Below are positions 1 through 5,575 of a stretch of DNA of 5,575 nucleotides, one piece after another (within the stretch, counting starts at the first letter, position 1; the number at the start of each line of letters is the position of its first letter). Position numbers and translations under genes: made by a program. The notes beneath the pieces are model-generated. The model did no database searches. It was not told where the DNA came from and saw only the letters and a list, made by a program, of their open reading frames with translations. Source of the DNA: Allobaculum sp. (GTDB lineage Bacteria; Bacillota_I; Bacilli_A; Erysipelotrichales; Erysipelotrichaceae); contig JAAVAY010000117.1 in the NCBI GenBank assembly GCA_014803815.1, forward strand, positions 1 to 5,575. The letters are read 5' to 3'.

Positions 1-231
1 ATGCGGAAGTGATTCACGCAAGTACTTTTTGTGAATATTTTTAAATATTTCACTATTATGTTTTAGTAAAAAATAAAAGCGGTTGACCTTTCTTATCCAT
101 TGGACAACAGCTTTTCTTTTATAAAACATGGTCTATGTTGCTGTCAAGCATTTATGGCTAAAAGCTAAAAATATTGAAGGGACAGCCCTTTTATTCTCCT
201 TATTTGTTATGAGGATAAAGATTCGAATTTT
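1..231. other. Left-edge spacer without a convincing gene
   Basis: No reading frame here resembles a protein I recognise. The sequence is AT-rich. It holds a perfect odd palindrome GTGATTCAC at 9-17 and an imperfect inverted repeat at 31-53 (GTGAA/TTCAC outer arms, TATTT/AAATA inner arms, one bulged base). The GTGAA/TTCAC pentamer thus recurs several times in the first 53 bases. Its AT-rich stem makes it a poor terminator, and an operator is only a guess. Positions 167-190 contain a hairpin listed separately. The promoter-like hexamer TTGACC at 83-88 has no properly spaced -10 partner. Confidence 0.5.
167..190 (-). terminator. Weak intrinsic terminator downstream of rloB
   Basis: Read on the minus strand, a 5-bp stem AAGGG/CCCTT with a 4-nt loop (177-190) is followed by CAATATTTTT (176-167). 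It lies about 40 nt beyond the rloB stop. The stem is short and the U-tract interrupted, so termination may be inefficient. On the plus strand the same hairpin is followed by only four T, so it would work less well in that direction. Confidence 0.4.
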
Positions 232-930
232 CTAAAAAAAACGCGTTTTTAAATTTTCTGGTAAATAGCGCGCTAACTCTTTGACGAGTTGATATACCGA
301 GGTACAAGGAATGGCTTTAGAGGGAATAAGAGCCTTTTTTTCTTCATAAAGCTTTTGGGCATAGGAAATGGCTAATCTTGGATCGCCATATTCACACAAC
401 TTGGAAAAAATTTGCGGATCGTTTTTTTTGTATTCGCCAATTTTTCGCTTGGCGAAAATTTCCTTGAGCATTCGAAAATATTCCTGACGCGATACAGCTG
501 CTTGATAAAAGCTAAAATGGAGAATGAACCACAATTCAAAACACTCGTTGCTCCAAGCGCAATGCCAGTAATTTTGGTAAGCCACTTGTTTATTGCGCTT
601 GTCACATTTCTTAACAAGATCATTAAATTGACTATCAGGAAAATCATCTTTATCCGTAACGAGCCAAATCTCTGCCTTTTCAATAGCATATTTTTCCACA
701 AATTCTTGAGCAAAAGGCAAAAGCTTCGTGGTGGCTTCTCCCACACCAACAATTTCGATCAAAACATCCTTTCGCCCACTTTTTTCAATTGCGGCTTTGA
801 AGCCTTCAAAATAATATGGTTCGGTCTTCGTTCCTTCGGTAAAGATGAGATAAAGCTTTTGATAGTCTTGTTTATGAAGACGCTTTAACAGTTTCTGTTC
901 TTCTAATTTGCTCAGGCCAGGTTTTTTCAT
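232..930 (-). CDS. rloB: RloB-family Toprim-like protein (orphan)
   Basis: This 232-aa protein matches the RloB family (Toprim-like fold, 'restriction-linked ORF B'), small proteins usually found beside an AAA ATPase (RloA) and often near type I restriction genes; AbiLii of the AbiL abortive-infection pair is related. The N-terminal motif is TEGTKTEPYYF (residues 31-41, Toprim-type acidic residue E32). The acidic metal-binding motif is VTDKDDF (91-97, D93/D95), and the signature block is SNECFELWFILHF (127-139), where families usually read SNPCFELW. The C-terminal PCTSVYQLVKEL (208-219) resembles the usual NPST..hxLv end. The length is full and no frameshift is visible. These motifs suggest a nuclease-like or nucleotide-processing effector in the cytoplasm, but no activity is proven here. 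No ATPase partner lies within 900 nt upstream or in the 231 nt downstream, so it appears solitary. The ATG is preceded by AGAGG only one base away, so this is either a poor Shine-Dalgarno site or a leaderless start. No in-frame ATG lies near it. Confidence 0.85.
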   Translation of the reverse strand: MKKPGLSKLEEQKLLKRLHKQDYQKLYLIFTEGTKTEPYYFEGFKAAIEKSGRKDVLIEIVGVGEATTKLLPFAQEFVEKYAIEKAEIWLVTDKDDFPDSQFNDLVKKCDKRNKQVAYQNYWHCAWSNECFELWFILHFSFYQAAVSRQEYFRMLKEIFAKRKIGEYKKNDPQIFSKLCEYGDPRLAISYAQKLYEEKKALIPSKAIPCTSVYQLVKELARYLPENLKTRFF

Positions 931-938
931 ACCTCTGT

Positions 939-966
939 TTTATAGGATAATGAGAAATAGAATCAA
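939..966 (-). promoter_or_regulatory. Sigma70-like promoter of rloB, possibly leaderless
   Basis: On the minus strand TTGATT (966-961) is followed after 16 bases by TATAAA (944-939). A start site about 7 nt further falls near 932, two bases before the ATG at 930. This would give an mRNA with almost no leader and explains why no properly spaced ribosome binding site is present. It is a pattern match only. Confidence 0.45.
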
Positions 967-1087
967 GTGTTTTGAAAATCAACATCCCATCACTTGTCAA
1001 GGCAGCTGTGATTGCTTCAAACAGAAAACCAGTCATCCAGAAGATTAAATATGTTAACCGATAAAAGAATTGGAGATTGGTCAACAC

Positions 1088-1121
1088 AAAAAAAGAGACC
1101 TCTCAACTTAAGAAGTCTCTT
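1088..1121 (-). terminator. Intrinsic terminator of the dehydrogenase-like/GNAT operon
   Basis: On the minus strand the stem AAGAGAC/GTCTCTT (1115-1121 with 1093-1099) is perfect over 7 bp. It extends inward by 3 bp (TCT/AGA) after one C/A mismatch, leaving a 7-nt loop. It is followed directly by a run of seven T (1094-1088). It begins 9 nt after the GNAT stop codon, which marks the operon's end. Confidence 0.8.
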
Positions 1122-1130
1122 CATAAGAAA

Positions 1131-1385
1131 TTAACGTGGAGAGCCTAAAACCTTTACGGCATAGGAACAAATTGGAACAAGGGATACATCTTGTTTTTTA
1201 GCTTGATCTTGCACCATTAAAACGAGTTGACGAGCAATTCCTTGGCCTCCATAAGAAGGCAATACTTCGGTATGGGTAATCAGCCATTGACCATTTTTCA
1301 CTTCAAAATCGCATTCTCCAATGCATTTCTCTTCATCATAGGCTGCACTACGCTGATTTTCACGTTCAAATTGATAATGAATCAT
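1131..1385 (-). CDS. Small GNAT-fold N-acetyltransferase, YjdJ/NATD1-like
   Basis: This 84-aa protein belongs to the short GNAT family typified by E. coli YjdJ and human NATD1 (Acetyltransf_CG, COG2388). The acetyl-CoA-binding region is visible as HTEVLPSYGGQGIARQLV (residues 38-55), corresponding to the family's HT.V...y.GqGia..Lv. It is followed by the conserved PICSYA (71-76) with its cysteine C73. Family members usually continue past this point to a charged end such as 'HPEY'; here the chain stops at VLGSPR, so it is roughly ten residues short at the C-terminus. No frameshifted continuation is evident. The substrate is unknown for the family. The ATG at 1385 was chosen because GAGG lies 7 nt upstream; the in-frame TTG at 1391 would sit only one base from that site. 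The gene starts 13 nt after the stop of the dehydrogenase-like gene, so the two are very likely cotranscribed. Confidence 0.82.
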   Translation of the reverse strand: MIHYQFERENQRSAAYDEEKCIGECDFEVKNGQWLITHTEVLPSYGGQGIARQLVLMVQDQAKKQDVSLVPICSYAVKVLGSPR

Positions 1386-1392
1386 GATCAAG

Positions 1393-1396
1393 CCTC
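1393..1396 (-). promoter_or_regulatory. Ribosome binding site fixing the GNAT start
   Basis: GAGG on the minus strand lies 7 nt before the ATG at 1385, inside the 13-nt gap between the two operon genes. It favours this ATG over the TTG six bases upstream. Confidence 0.65.
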
Positions 1397-1398
1397 AC

Positions 1399-3225
1399 TT
1401 ATTGATCTTCTTTGGACGTTTCAAACGCAGAGGACTCTGTTTTATTTTCGATTGCGACATCTTTTGACGGTTCAGGCTTAAGCATAGTTTGTTCTTTTAA
1501 TTTTGGATTTTCGTGATGATCATGATCTTTGTGATGGTGATGATGGTGATCGTGTTTATCCTCTGCTTTAGTCTTTAGCTTAGAAATTTCGTTTGGCTCT
1601 TTTTCGTCTGGCTTTGATGCATCGATCTCTTTTTTGATACCGAGCGCATCGGCGGGTAGCATCTCGTTTACAGCGCCATTTTGGAGTTTTTTTTTAGAAG
1701 TACTATTTAAAAGTTTATCTCCCTGCTGTTGACAAAGAACGATTTCCTTTGGTTCAACGGAGTCCTTTTTTTCTTCTTCCACTTTTTTTTCTTTTGGAAG
1801 AGGAGCTGGTTGAGCTATGGGTTCAGGTGTAGAAGTTGATTGGGGTTTTAAAACAGGGTGGGATTGGACTTCCACTTTCTTTGGTTGTGGAGGAACAGTA
1901 TCTTCTGATTTAGCTTCTACTTTTAAAGAAACAGGTTTTTCAGCTAGGGTTGGTTTGTTTTGAGACTTTTCTTCGGGTTGAACAGCTTCTTTTTTAAGAT
2001 CAGGACATGGATTGGCATGATGATGGTCATGCTCATGATGACACGGCTTTGAATCGTGATGGTCATGATCATCATGATTCAAAGCTTGGGTGGTCGCATC
2101 TTCTTTTGACGCTTGGGGAACGGGCTTTTTATCCGTTGTTTTATCAGATTTAGAAACACGATTGGCTTTTTTCAATACTTTCTTTTGATGTTTCTCTTTA
2201 GCGATATGATGAATGGTCTTCTTATTGAGTTTTACACCCGCTGCTTCAAGGCTTTGAGGAAGATTCATCTTTTCAAACCATCTCGTCAGTTCTTCAATCG
2301 TTTTTTCATAAGAAGGTTGAGGAAAATCAAACATATCCATGCCAAGTTGAGCAATGCGCTCTTTTTCTTCTTTGGAAAGAGAATCGCACCATGGCGCAAA
2401 CAAGGCTGACCCTGCGGATCCCTCTGGTAAAGAACAAGCAAACGCTAAGCGATCCGTTAATCCTTCAAAGGGAGACTTCACGGATCCAATTTGTGTGTGA
2501 GCTAATAGACCCACGCGATAGAGTTCCGTTCTAGCCTCTACATCGTTGATGTTTTTAGCCAGAGCATCCGAGCAATGGCGTAAATCTTTCAATAAATCTG
2601 CTGCCTTTTTAGTTTTAGGGGGATCTTGTTCAAGATAAGCTAAGAATAAATGCTCAAAAATTCCAAAGATTTGATTCATCGTAGGATAACTTGGATACAT
2701 CGAAAGCTCGGGATCCAAAATCGCAAACTTACACACTAATTCAGGGAAATGAATGGTTTTTTGTTCGCCCTTTCGTACGATGGTACAATTCTCACTCAGC
2801 TCAGAGGCACTGGAGGGGTTTGTTAAAATCGAAGCGATAGGATAGACATGTTTTGGTTTCTTCTTTTTTTCCCAGAAATCCCAAACATCGCCTTTATACC
2901 CAAGCCCTAAACCGATGGCTTTGGCGCATTGTAAAGTTGACCCTCCTCCAAGAGCCAAAATAATATCGCAATTTTCTTTTCGCGCAATTTCAATACCGCG
3001 TTTTACCGATCCATATTTGGGATTGGGTAAAATTTGACCCATATTCGCGTTTGGAAACCCAGCTTCATCGAGTAAAACACGAACTTTTTCTAATAAACCA
3101 TCTTCGACGGGGCGATGACCATGAACCAAGAGAACTTTTTTCCCATACTGACGTAAAAGATCAGGGAGTTGAGAAAGCGCTCCTGGAGCAAGTTTTACTT
3201 GTTGAGGAATAGTATTTGTTTTCAT
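1399..3225 (-). CDS. Iron-containing alcohol dehydrogenase-like protein with histidine-rich tail
   Basis: This 608-aa protein has two parts. Residues 1 to about 345 match the iron-dependent alcohol dehydrogenase superfamily (YqhD/BdhA/FucO group): the nucleotide-binding LALGGGSTLQCAKAIG (91-106), ILTNPSSASELSENCTI (133-149), FAILDPEL (167-174), and a C-terminal NLPQSLEAAGV (321-331). By hand alignment to FucO/YqhD, the metal ligands Asp, His, His, His become G188, H192, E254 and E268, the conserved catalytic His becomes D258, and the Asp after GGGS becomes Q99. Activity as a standard NAD(P)H-dependent dehydrogenase is therefore doubtful. Residues from about 346 to 608 form a Lys/Glu/Pro-rich, probably disordered tail, absent from normal members (about 385 aa). 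It carries two clusters of ten histidines each (384-407, with two cysteines, and 558-571), suggesting zinc, nickel or iron binding. There is no signal peptide or membrane segment. The ATG at 3225 has AAGG 7 nt upstream and is preferred to the TTG at 3231. It is first in an operon with the GNAT gene. A metal-storage or sensing role is inference only. Confidence 0.8.
   Translation of the reverse strand: MKTNTIPQQVKLAPGALSQLPDLLRQYGKKVLLVHGHRPVEDGLLEKVRVLLDEAGFPNANMGQILPNPKYGSVKRGIEIARKENCDIILALGGGSTLQCAKAIGLGLGYKGDVWDFWEKKKKPKHVYPIASILTNPSSASELSENCTIVRKGEQKTIHFPELVCKFAILDPELSMYPSYPTMNQIFGIFEHLFLAYLEQDPPKTKKAADLLKDLRHCSDALAKNINDVEARTELYRVGLLAHTQIGSVKSPFEGLTDRLAFACSLPEGSAGSALFAPWCDSLSKEEKERIAQLGMDMFDFPQPSYEKTIEELTRWFEKMNLPQSLEAAGVKLNKKTIHHIAKEKHQKKVLKKANRVSKSDKTTDKKPVPQASKEDATTQALNHDDHDHHDSKPCHHEHDHHHANPCPDLKKEAVQPEEKSQNKPTLAEKPVSLKVEAKSEDTVPPQPKKVEVQSHPVLKPQSTSTPEPIAQPAPLPKEKKVEEEKKDSVEPKEIVLCQQQGDKLLNSTSKKKLQNGAVNEMLPADALGIKKEIDASKPDEKEPNEISKLKTKAEDKHDHHHHHHKDHDHHENPKLKEQTMLKPEPSKDVAIENKTESSAFETSKEDQ
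1513..1554 (-). repeat. His-cluster coding repeat 2 (CAT/CAC/GAT-rich)
   Basis: This low-complexity segment encodes residues 558-571 of the dehydrogenase-like protein: ten histidines, including six in a row, mixed with Asp and Lys. On the plus strand it reads as tandem GTGATG/GTGAT-type units. The protein pattern resembles metal-binding runs of HypB, CobW-type or ZIP proteins. Such DNA may change length by replication slippage. Confidence 0.75.
2005..2076 (-). repeat. His-cluster coding repeat 1
   Basis: This segment encodes residues 384-407 of the dehydrogenase-like protein: ten His with Asp/Glu between them, plus two Cys in KPC and NPC contexts. The plus strand shows recurring ATGGTCATG and CATGATGA units. 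The cysteines make a structured metal site more plausible here than in the second cluster. Confidence 0.75.
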
Positions 3226-3232
3226 AGTCAAA

Positions 3233-3236
3233 CCTT
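3233..3236 (-). promoter_or_regulatory. Ribosome binding site fixing the dehydrogenase-like start
   Basis: AAGG on the minus strand lies 7 nt before the ATG at 3225. The upstream in-frame TTG at 3231 would be a single base from this site, so the ATG is the better start. Confidence 0.55.
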
Positions 3237-3616
3237 AGCACACCCAATGGATGATAGAGATGGTCTTGCTTTGAGAAAGTTCCATCTTTTTTATTAGCTT
3301 TAAAGAATAAAATTCCTTGTTTGAGGAAATAAAAAAATAGAGGAAAAAAGCGAAAAATTCCTAAGAAATTTTGAAAATAGGAGACCTTTTATAGAATATG
3401 AAGGATCTAGTTTGGAAAATTCCTTTTTCAAAACGAAAAAAAAGCTTGTACAAGTCCATGGATACAAATTTGGCTAAAATAAATAAGGAAAGCGTATCAA
3501 AGATATACGCCAAAATGTCGATGGGATAAACTCTCTAGTTATTTCAATGAGTCTTAATGAAGATAAGAAGACCCCCACTCTTAATAAGCAAGACCCAGAA
3601 AGAATAGACAAACGAA

Positions 3617-3645
3617 TTTACAAGTTCGCCTCGGCATTTTAAGAT
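3617..3645 (+). promoter_or_regulatory. Sigma70-like promoter of pfp
   Basis: TTTACA (3617-3622, 5 of 6 to consensus) is separated by 17 bases from TAAGAT (3640-3645, 4 of 6). Transcription would begin near 3652, giving a leader of about 34 nt. The inverted repeat TTGAA-TG-TTCAA (3646-3657) spans the predicted start and could be an operator, though its arms are only 5 bp. Confidence 0.55.
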
Positions 3646-3670
3646 TTGAATGTTCAATACATTTTAATCA

Positions 3671-3676
3671 AGGAGG
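3671..3676 (+). promoter_or_regulatory. Consensus Shine-Dalgarno site of pfp
   Basis: The perfect AGGAGG lies 9 nt before the ATG at 3686. It is the strongest ribosome binding site in the window, which fits a highly expressed glycolytic gene and fixes the start codon. Confidence 0.85.
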
Positions 3677-3685
3677 ATTCCTTAC

Positions 3686-5350
3686 ATGACTATTTCACCT
3701 TTGCAAAAGGCTCGTTATGAATACGAGCCAAAATTGCCAGGTATGCTTCGTAACGGTATTGCAAATATTACTGTTAAAGAAGGAGCTCCCACTACAAGCG
3801 TAGCGGACCAAGAAGCCATTGCTGCTCTTTTCCCCAATACCTATGGCAAACCTGAAATCACCTTTGTTCAAGGCGAAAATACAGCTCCAAATGAAAAGAA
3901 AACAGTTGGTGTCATCCTCTCCGGGGGACAAGCTCCTGGTGGACACAACGTCATCACAGGTCTTTATGATGCTTTAAAGGCAGCGAATCCCGAAAACGAA
4001 CTCGTTGGTTTTAAAGGTGGCCCTAGTGGTTTAATCGAAGATGACTTCATCGTTTTTGATGATGATTACATCAATAAATACCGCAATACTGGTGGCTTTG
4101 ACATCATCGGTTCTGGTCGTACAAAACTTGAAACTCCCGAACAATTTGCGATTGTTGACGAAGTGGCTAAAAAACATGGCTTAGATGCAATCGTTATCAT
4201 CGGTGGTGATGACTCCAATACAAATGCGGCTGTATTGGCCGAATACTTTGCAGCCAATGGCTCCAATACAAAAGTTATTGGTGCTCCAAAAACAATTGAC
4301 GGCGATTTAAAAAATGACGATATCGAAACGTCTTTTGGTTTCGATACAGCTACAAAAACATATAGCGAACTCATTGGTAACATCGAACGTGATGCCAACT
4401 CCGCGAAAAAATATTGGCATTTCATCAAAGTCATGGGTCGTTCCGCTTCCCACGTAGCTCTCGAAGCCGCTCTTGAAACACAACCAAACATTTGCTTAAT
4501 TTCTGAAGAAGTCGCTGCGAAGAAACAATCTCTTTCTGAAATTGCCAATTCCATCGCTGATTCTGTTGAAAAACGTGCTGCCAATGGGGATAACTTTGGT
4601 GTTGTTATCATCCCAGAAGGAGTGATCGAATTCGTTCCTGAATTCTCTACTTTAATTGCCGAAATCAATGAATTGCTTGCTGGTTCTAAAGCCGATGAAT
4701 TCAATGCTCTTCCCACTTGGAAAGATAAATATGAATTCATTAAAAACGGTTTGACTCCTGCTTCCTTTGAAGTATTTGATATTTTGCCAGAAAATATTCA
4801 ACAACAACTCTTCTTAGAACGTGATCCGCACGGTAACGTACAAGTGTCGTTAATTGAATCTGAAAAATTGTTCTCTGCTCTTGTAGCTAACGAACTCAAA
4901 AAACGTGCTGAAAAAGGTACTTATACTGGTAAGTTCAATCCATTGCATCATTTCTTAGGTTATGAAGGAAGATGTGCTTTCCCAAGTAACTTCGATGCAG
5001 ACTACTGCTACTCTCTTGGATACAATGCCTTCTTGTTGATTCTTAATGACTTCAATGGATATCTCTCCAAGATTTCGAATCTCTCTGAACCCGCTTCAGA
5101 ATGGGTGGCTGGAGGTATGCCTATCACAAAGATGATGAACATGGAACGTCGTCATGGCGAGGACAAACCAGTTATCCGCAAAGCTCTCGTTGAACTTGAT
5201 GGAGCTCCATTTAAATTCTTCGAAGCCAATCGTGATAAATGGGCCGAAGAGACTTGCTACCTCTATCCAGGTGCAATTCAATACTATGGACCTGCTGAAG
5301 TTTGCGATTTAACCACTAAAACCTTAAAACTTGAGCAAGAAAATAAATAA
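3686..5350 (+). CDS. pfp: Pyrophosphate-fructose 6-phosphate 1-phosphotransferase
   Basis: This 554-aa protein is a long-form PPi-dependent phosphofructokinase (EC 2.7.1.90). It interconverts fructose 6-phosphate plus PPi with fructose 1,6-bisphosphate plus phosphate, a reversible cytosolic step that spares ATP in glycolysis and also runs towards gluconeogenesis. Visible motifs are the phosphoryl-donor loop [10 protein letters not shown] (79-88), GGDDS (173-177), PKTIDGDL (201-208) with catalytic-base candidate D205, the sugar-phosphate motif [13 protein letters not shown] (248-260), IPEGVIE (309-315) and YEGR (426-429). PPi rather than ATP use is indicated by the second Asp of GGDD (D176, Gly in ATP enzymes) and by K202, where E. 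coli PfkA has Gly. The length matches enzymes of chlamydiae, Borrelia and the plant beta subunit (about 550-560 aa). The reading frame is intact, with no missing key residue. It is monocistronic, with its own promoter, a strong ribosome binding site and a terminator, and converges on the rRNA operon. Confidence 0.96.
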   Translation: MTISPLQKARYEYEPKLPGMLRNGIANITVKEGAPTTSVADQEAIAALFPNTYGKPEITFVQGENTAPNEKKTVGVILSGGQAPGGHNVITGLYDALKAANPENELVGFKGGPSGLIEDDFIVFDDDYINKYRNTGGFDIIGSGRTKLETPEQFAIVDEVAKKHGLDAIVIIGGDDSNTNAAVLAEYFAANGSNTKVIGAPKTIDGDLKNDDIETSFGFDTATKTYSELIGNIERDANSAKKYWHFIKVMGRSASHVALEAALETQPNICLISEEVAAKKQSLSEIANSIADSVEKRAANGDNFGVVIIPEGVIEFVPEFSTLIAEINELLAGSKADEFNALPTWKDKYEFIKNGLTPASFEVFDILPENIQQQLFLERDPHGNVQVSLIESEKLFSALVANELKKRAEKGTYTGKFNPLHHFLGYEGRCAFPSNFDADYCYSLGYNAFLLILNDFNGYLSKISNLSEPASEWVAGGMPITKMMNMERRHGEDKPVIRKALVELDGAPFKFFEANRDKWAEETCYLYPGAIQYYGPAEVCDLTTKTLKLEQENK

Positions 5351-5363
5351 GTGGGCTAACCCT

Positions 5364-5402
5364 AAAGGGACGAAATGAGAAATTCATTCTCGTTCCTTTT
5401 TT
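5364..5402 (+). terminator. Intrinsic terminator of pfp
   Basis: A 15-bp stem is formed by AAAGGGACGA + AATGA (5364-5378) with TCATT + TCGTTCCTTT (5384-5399), with one bulged C at 5389, one G-U pair and a 5-nt loop. It runs into six T (5397-5402). It starts 14 nt after the pfp stop codon. Confidence 0.88.
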
Positions 5403-5420
5403 AGTTAGTATTCAAAAAAT

Positions 5421-5460
5421 AAAAAACCCTACCTCAACCTAAAGTCGAAGTAGGGTTTTT
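5421..5460 (-). terminator. Bidirectional terminator at the end of the rRNA operon
   Basis: CCCTAC (5427-5432) pairs with GTAGGG (5450-5455), flanked by an A-run (5421-5426) and a T-run (5456-5460) that also pair. On the minus strand it follows the 5S rRNA by only a few bases and ends in six T, as expected for the end of an rrn operon. On the plus strand it ends in five T and would back up the pfp terminator. Confidence 0.85.
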
Positions 5461-5462
5461 CT

Positions 5463-5572
5463 TGTCCAGCAACTTCCTATTTTTGCCTTGCGGCTATCGT
5501 CGGCGTTTAGCAGCTTGACTTCTATGTTCGAGATGGGTATAGGTATGACCTGCTAGCCATCGTCACTGTACA
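5463..5572 (-). rRNA. rrf: 5S ribosomal RNA
   Basis: The minus strand carries the conserved 5S core CCCATCTCGAACATAGAAGT (near 5537-5518) that forms the helix III loop. The ends pair as helix I: GTACAGTGAC (from 5571) with GTTGCTGGAC (ending at 5464), one A/G mismatch and G-U pairs allowed. Helix II is a perfect TAGCAG/CTGCTA, and GCC-GCAA-GGC caps helix IV/V. The length is about 110 nt, slightly shorter than the 120 nt of E. coli, and the ends are uncertain by a few bases. It seems complete, with the window's edge in the 23S-5S spacer, so 23S should lie immediately to the right. It is the last gene of a leftward rRNA operon. Confidence 0.93.
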
Positions 5573-5575
5573 TTC

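Larger units (their letters stand above)
3226..3685. other. Divergent spacer between the dehydrogenase-like operon and pfp
   Basis: This 460-nt region is AT-rich and carries control signals for both directions. On the minus side, AAGG (3236-3233) precedes the ATG at 3225; the only -10-like hexamer near it is TATCAT (3256-3251), with a weak -35. On the plus side, a good promoter (3617-3645) and ribosome binding site are listed separately. A second plus-strand candidate is TTGAAA (3371-3376) with TAGAAT (3392-3397), but its 15-nt spacer is short. The nonamer AAAATTCCT occurs three times (3309-3317, 3354-3362, 3416-3424). The palindromes CTTGTACAAG (3445-3454) and TCCATGGA (3455-3462) abut each other. 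A basic 43-aa reading frame (3398-3529) is possible but unsupported. No tRNA or known riboswitch is recognisable. Confidence 0.6.

Overview
The window looks like an AT-rich chromosomal segment from a bacterium of the Chlamydiae/PVC type, most plausibly an environmental (amoeba-associated) chlamydia. Three things suggest this: a long-form (554 aa) pyrophosphate-dependent phosphofructokinase of the class shared by chlamydiae, spirochaetes and plants; a bacterial-type 5S rRNA at the right edge; and A/T-rich spacers between compact genes. The lineage is an inference from gene content, made without any database search.

Layout, left to right. Positions 1-231 hold no convincing gene, only a small hairpin that may end the next gene. 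Positions 232-930 (minus) encode an orphan RloB-family Toprim-like protein, a type known from defence / abortive-infection loci. It has a promoter-like element so close to its ATG that the mRNA may be leaderless, and no ATPase partner is visible. Positions 1131-3225 (minus) form a two-gene operon. Its first gene encodes a 608-aa protein made of an iron-containing alcohol dehydrogenase-like core with an altered metal site, followed by a roughly 250-residue charged, proline-rich tail with two histidine clusters. Its second gene, 13 nt downstream, encodes a small YjdJ/NATD1-type GNAT protein, and an intrinsic terminator closes the operon. Both genes start better at ATG codons two residues inside TTG codons that would extend them.

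A 460-nt divergent spacer (3226-3685) separates this operon from the plus-strand phosphofructokinase gene (3686-5350). That gene has a well-spaced promoter candidate and a perfect AGGAGG ribosome binding site. The gene ends in a strong terminator and faces the tail of an rRNA operon transcribed leftwards: a second, bidirectional terminator, then 5S rRNA at about 5463-5572. The 23S and 16S genes should lie just beyond the right edge.

The housekeeping part (pfp, 5S rRNA) is ordinary. The part worth a second look is the dehydrogenase-like protein, which seems to have lost most canonical metal and catalytic ligands in its core while gaining two ten-histidine clusters in a disordered tail. The solitary RloB is the second point of interest.
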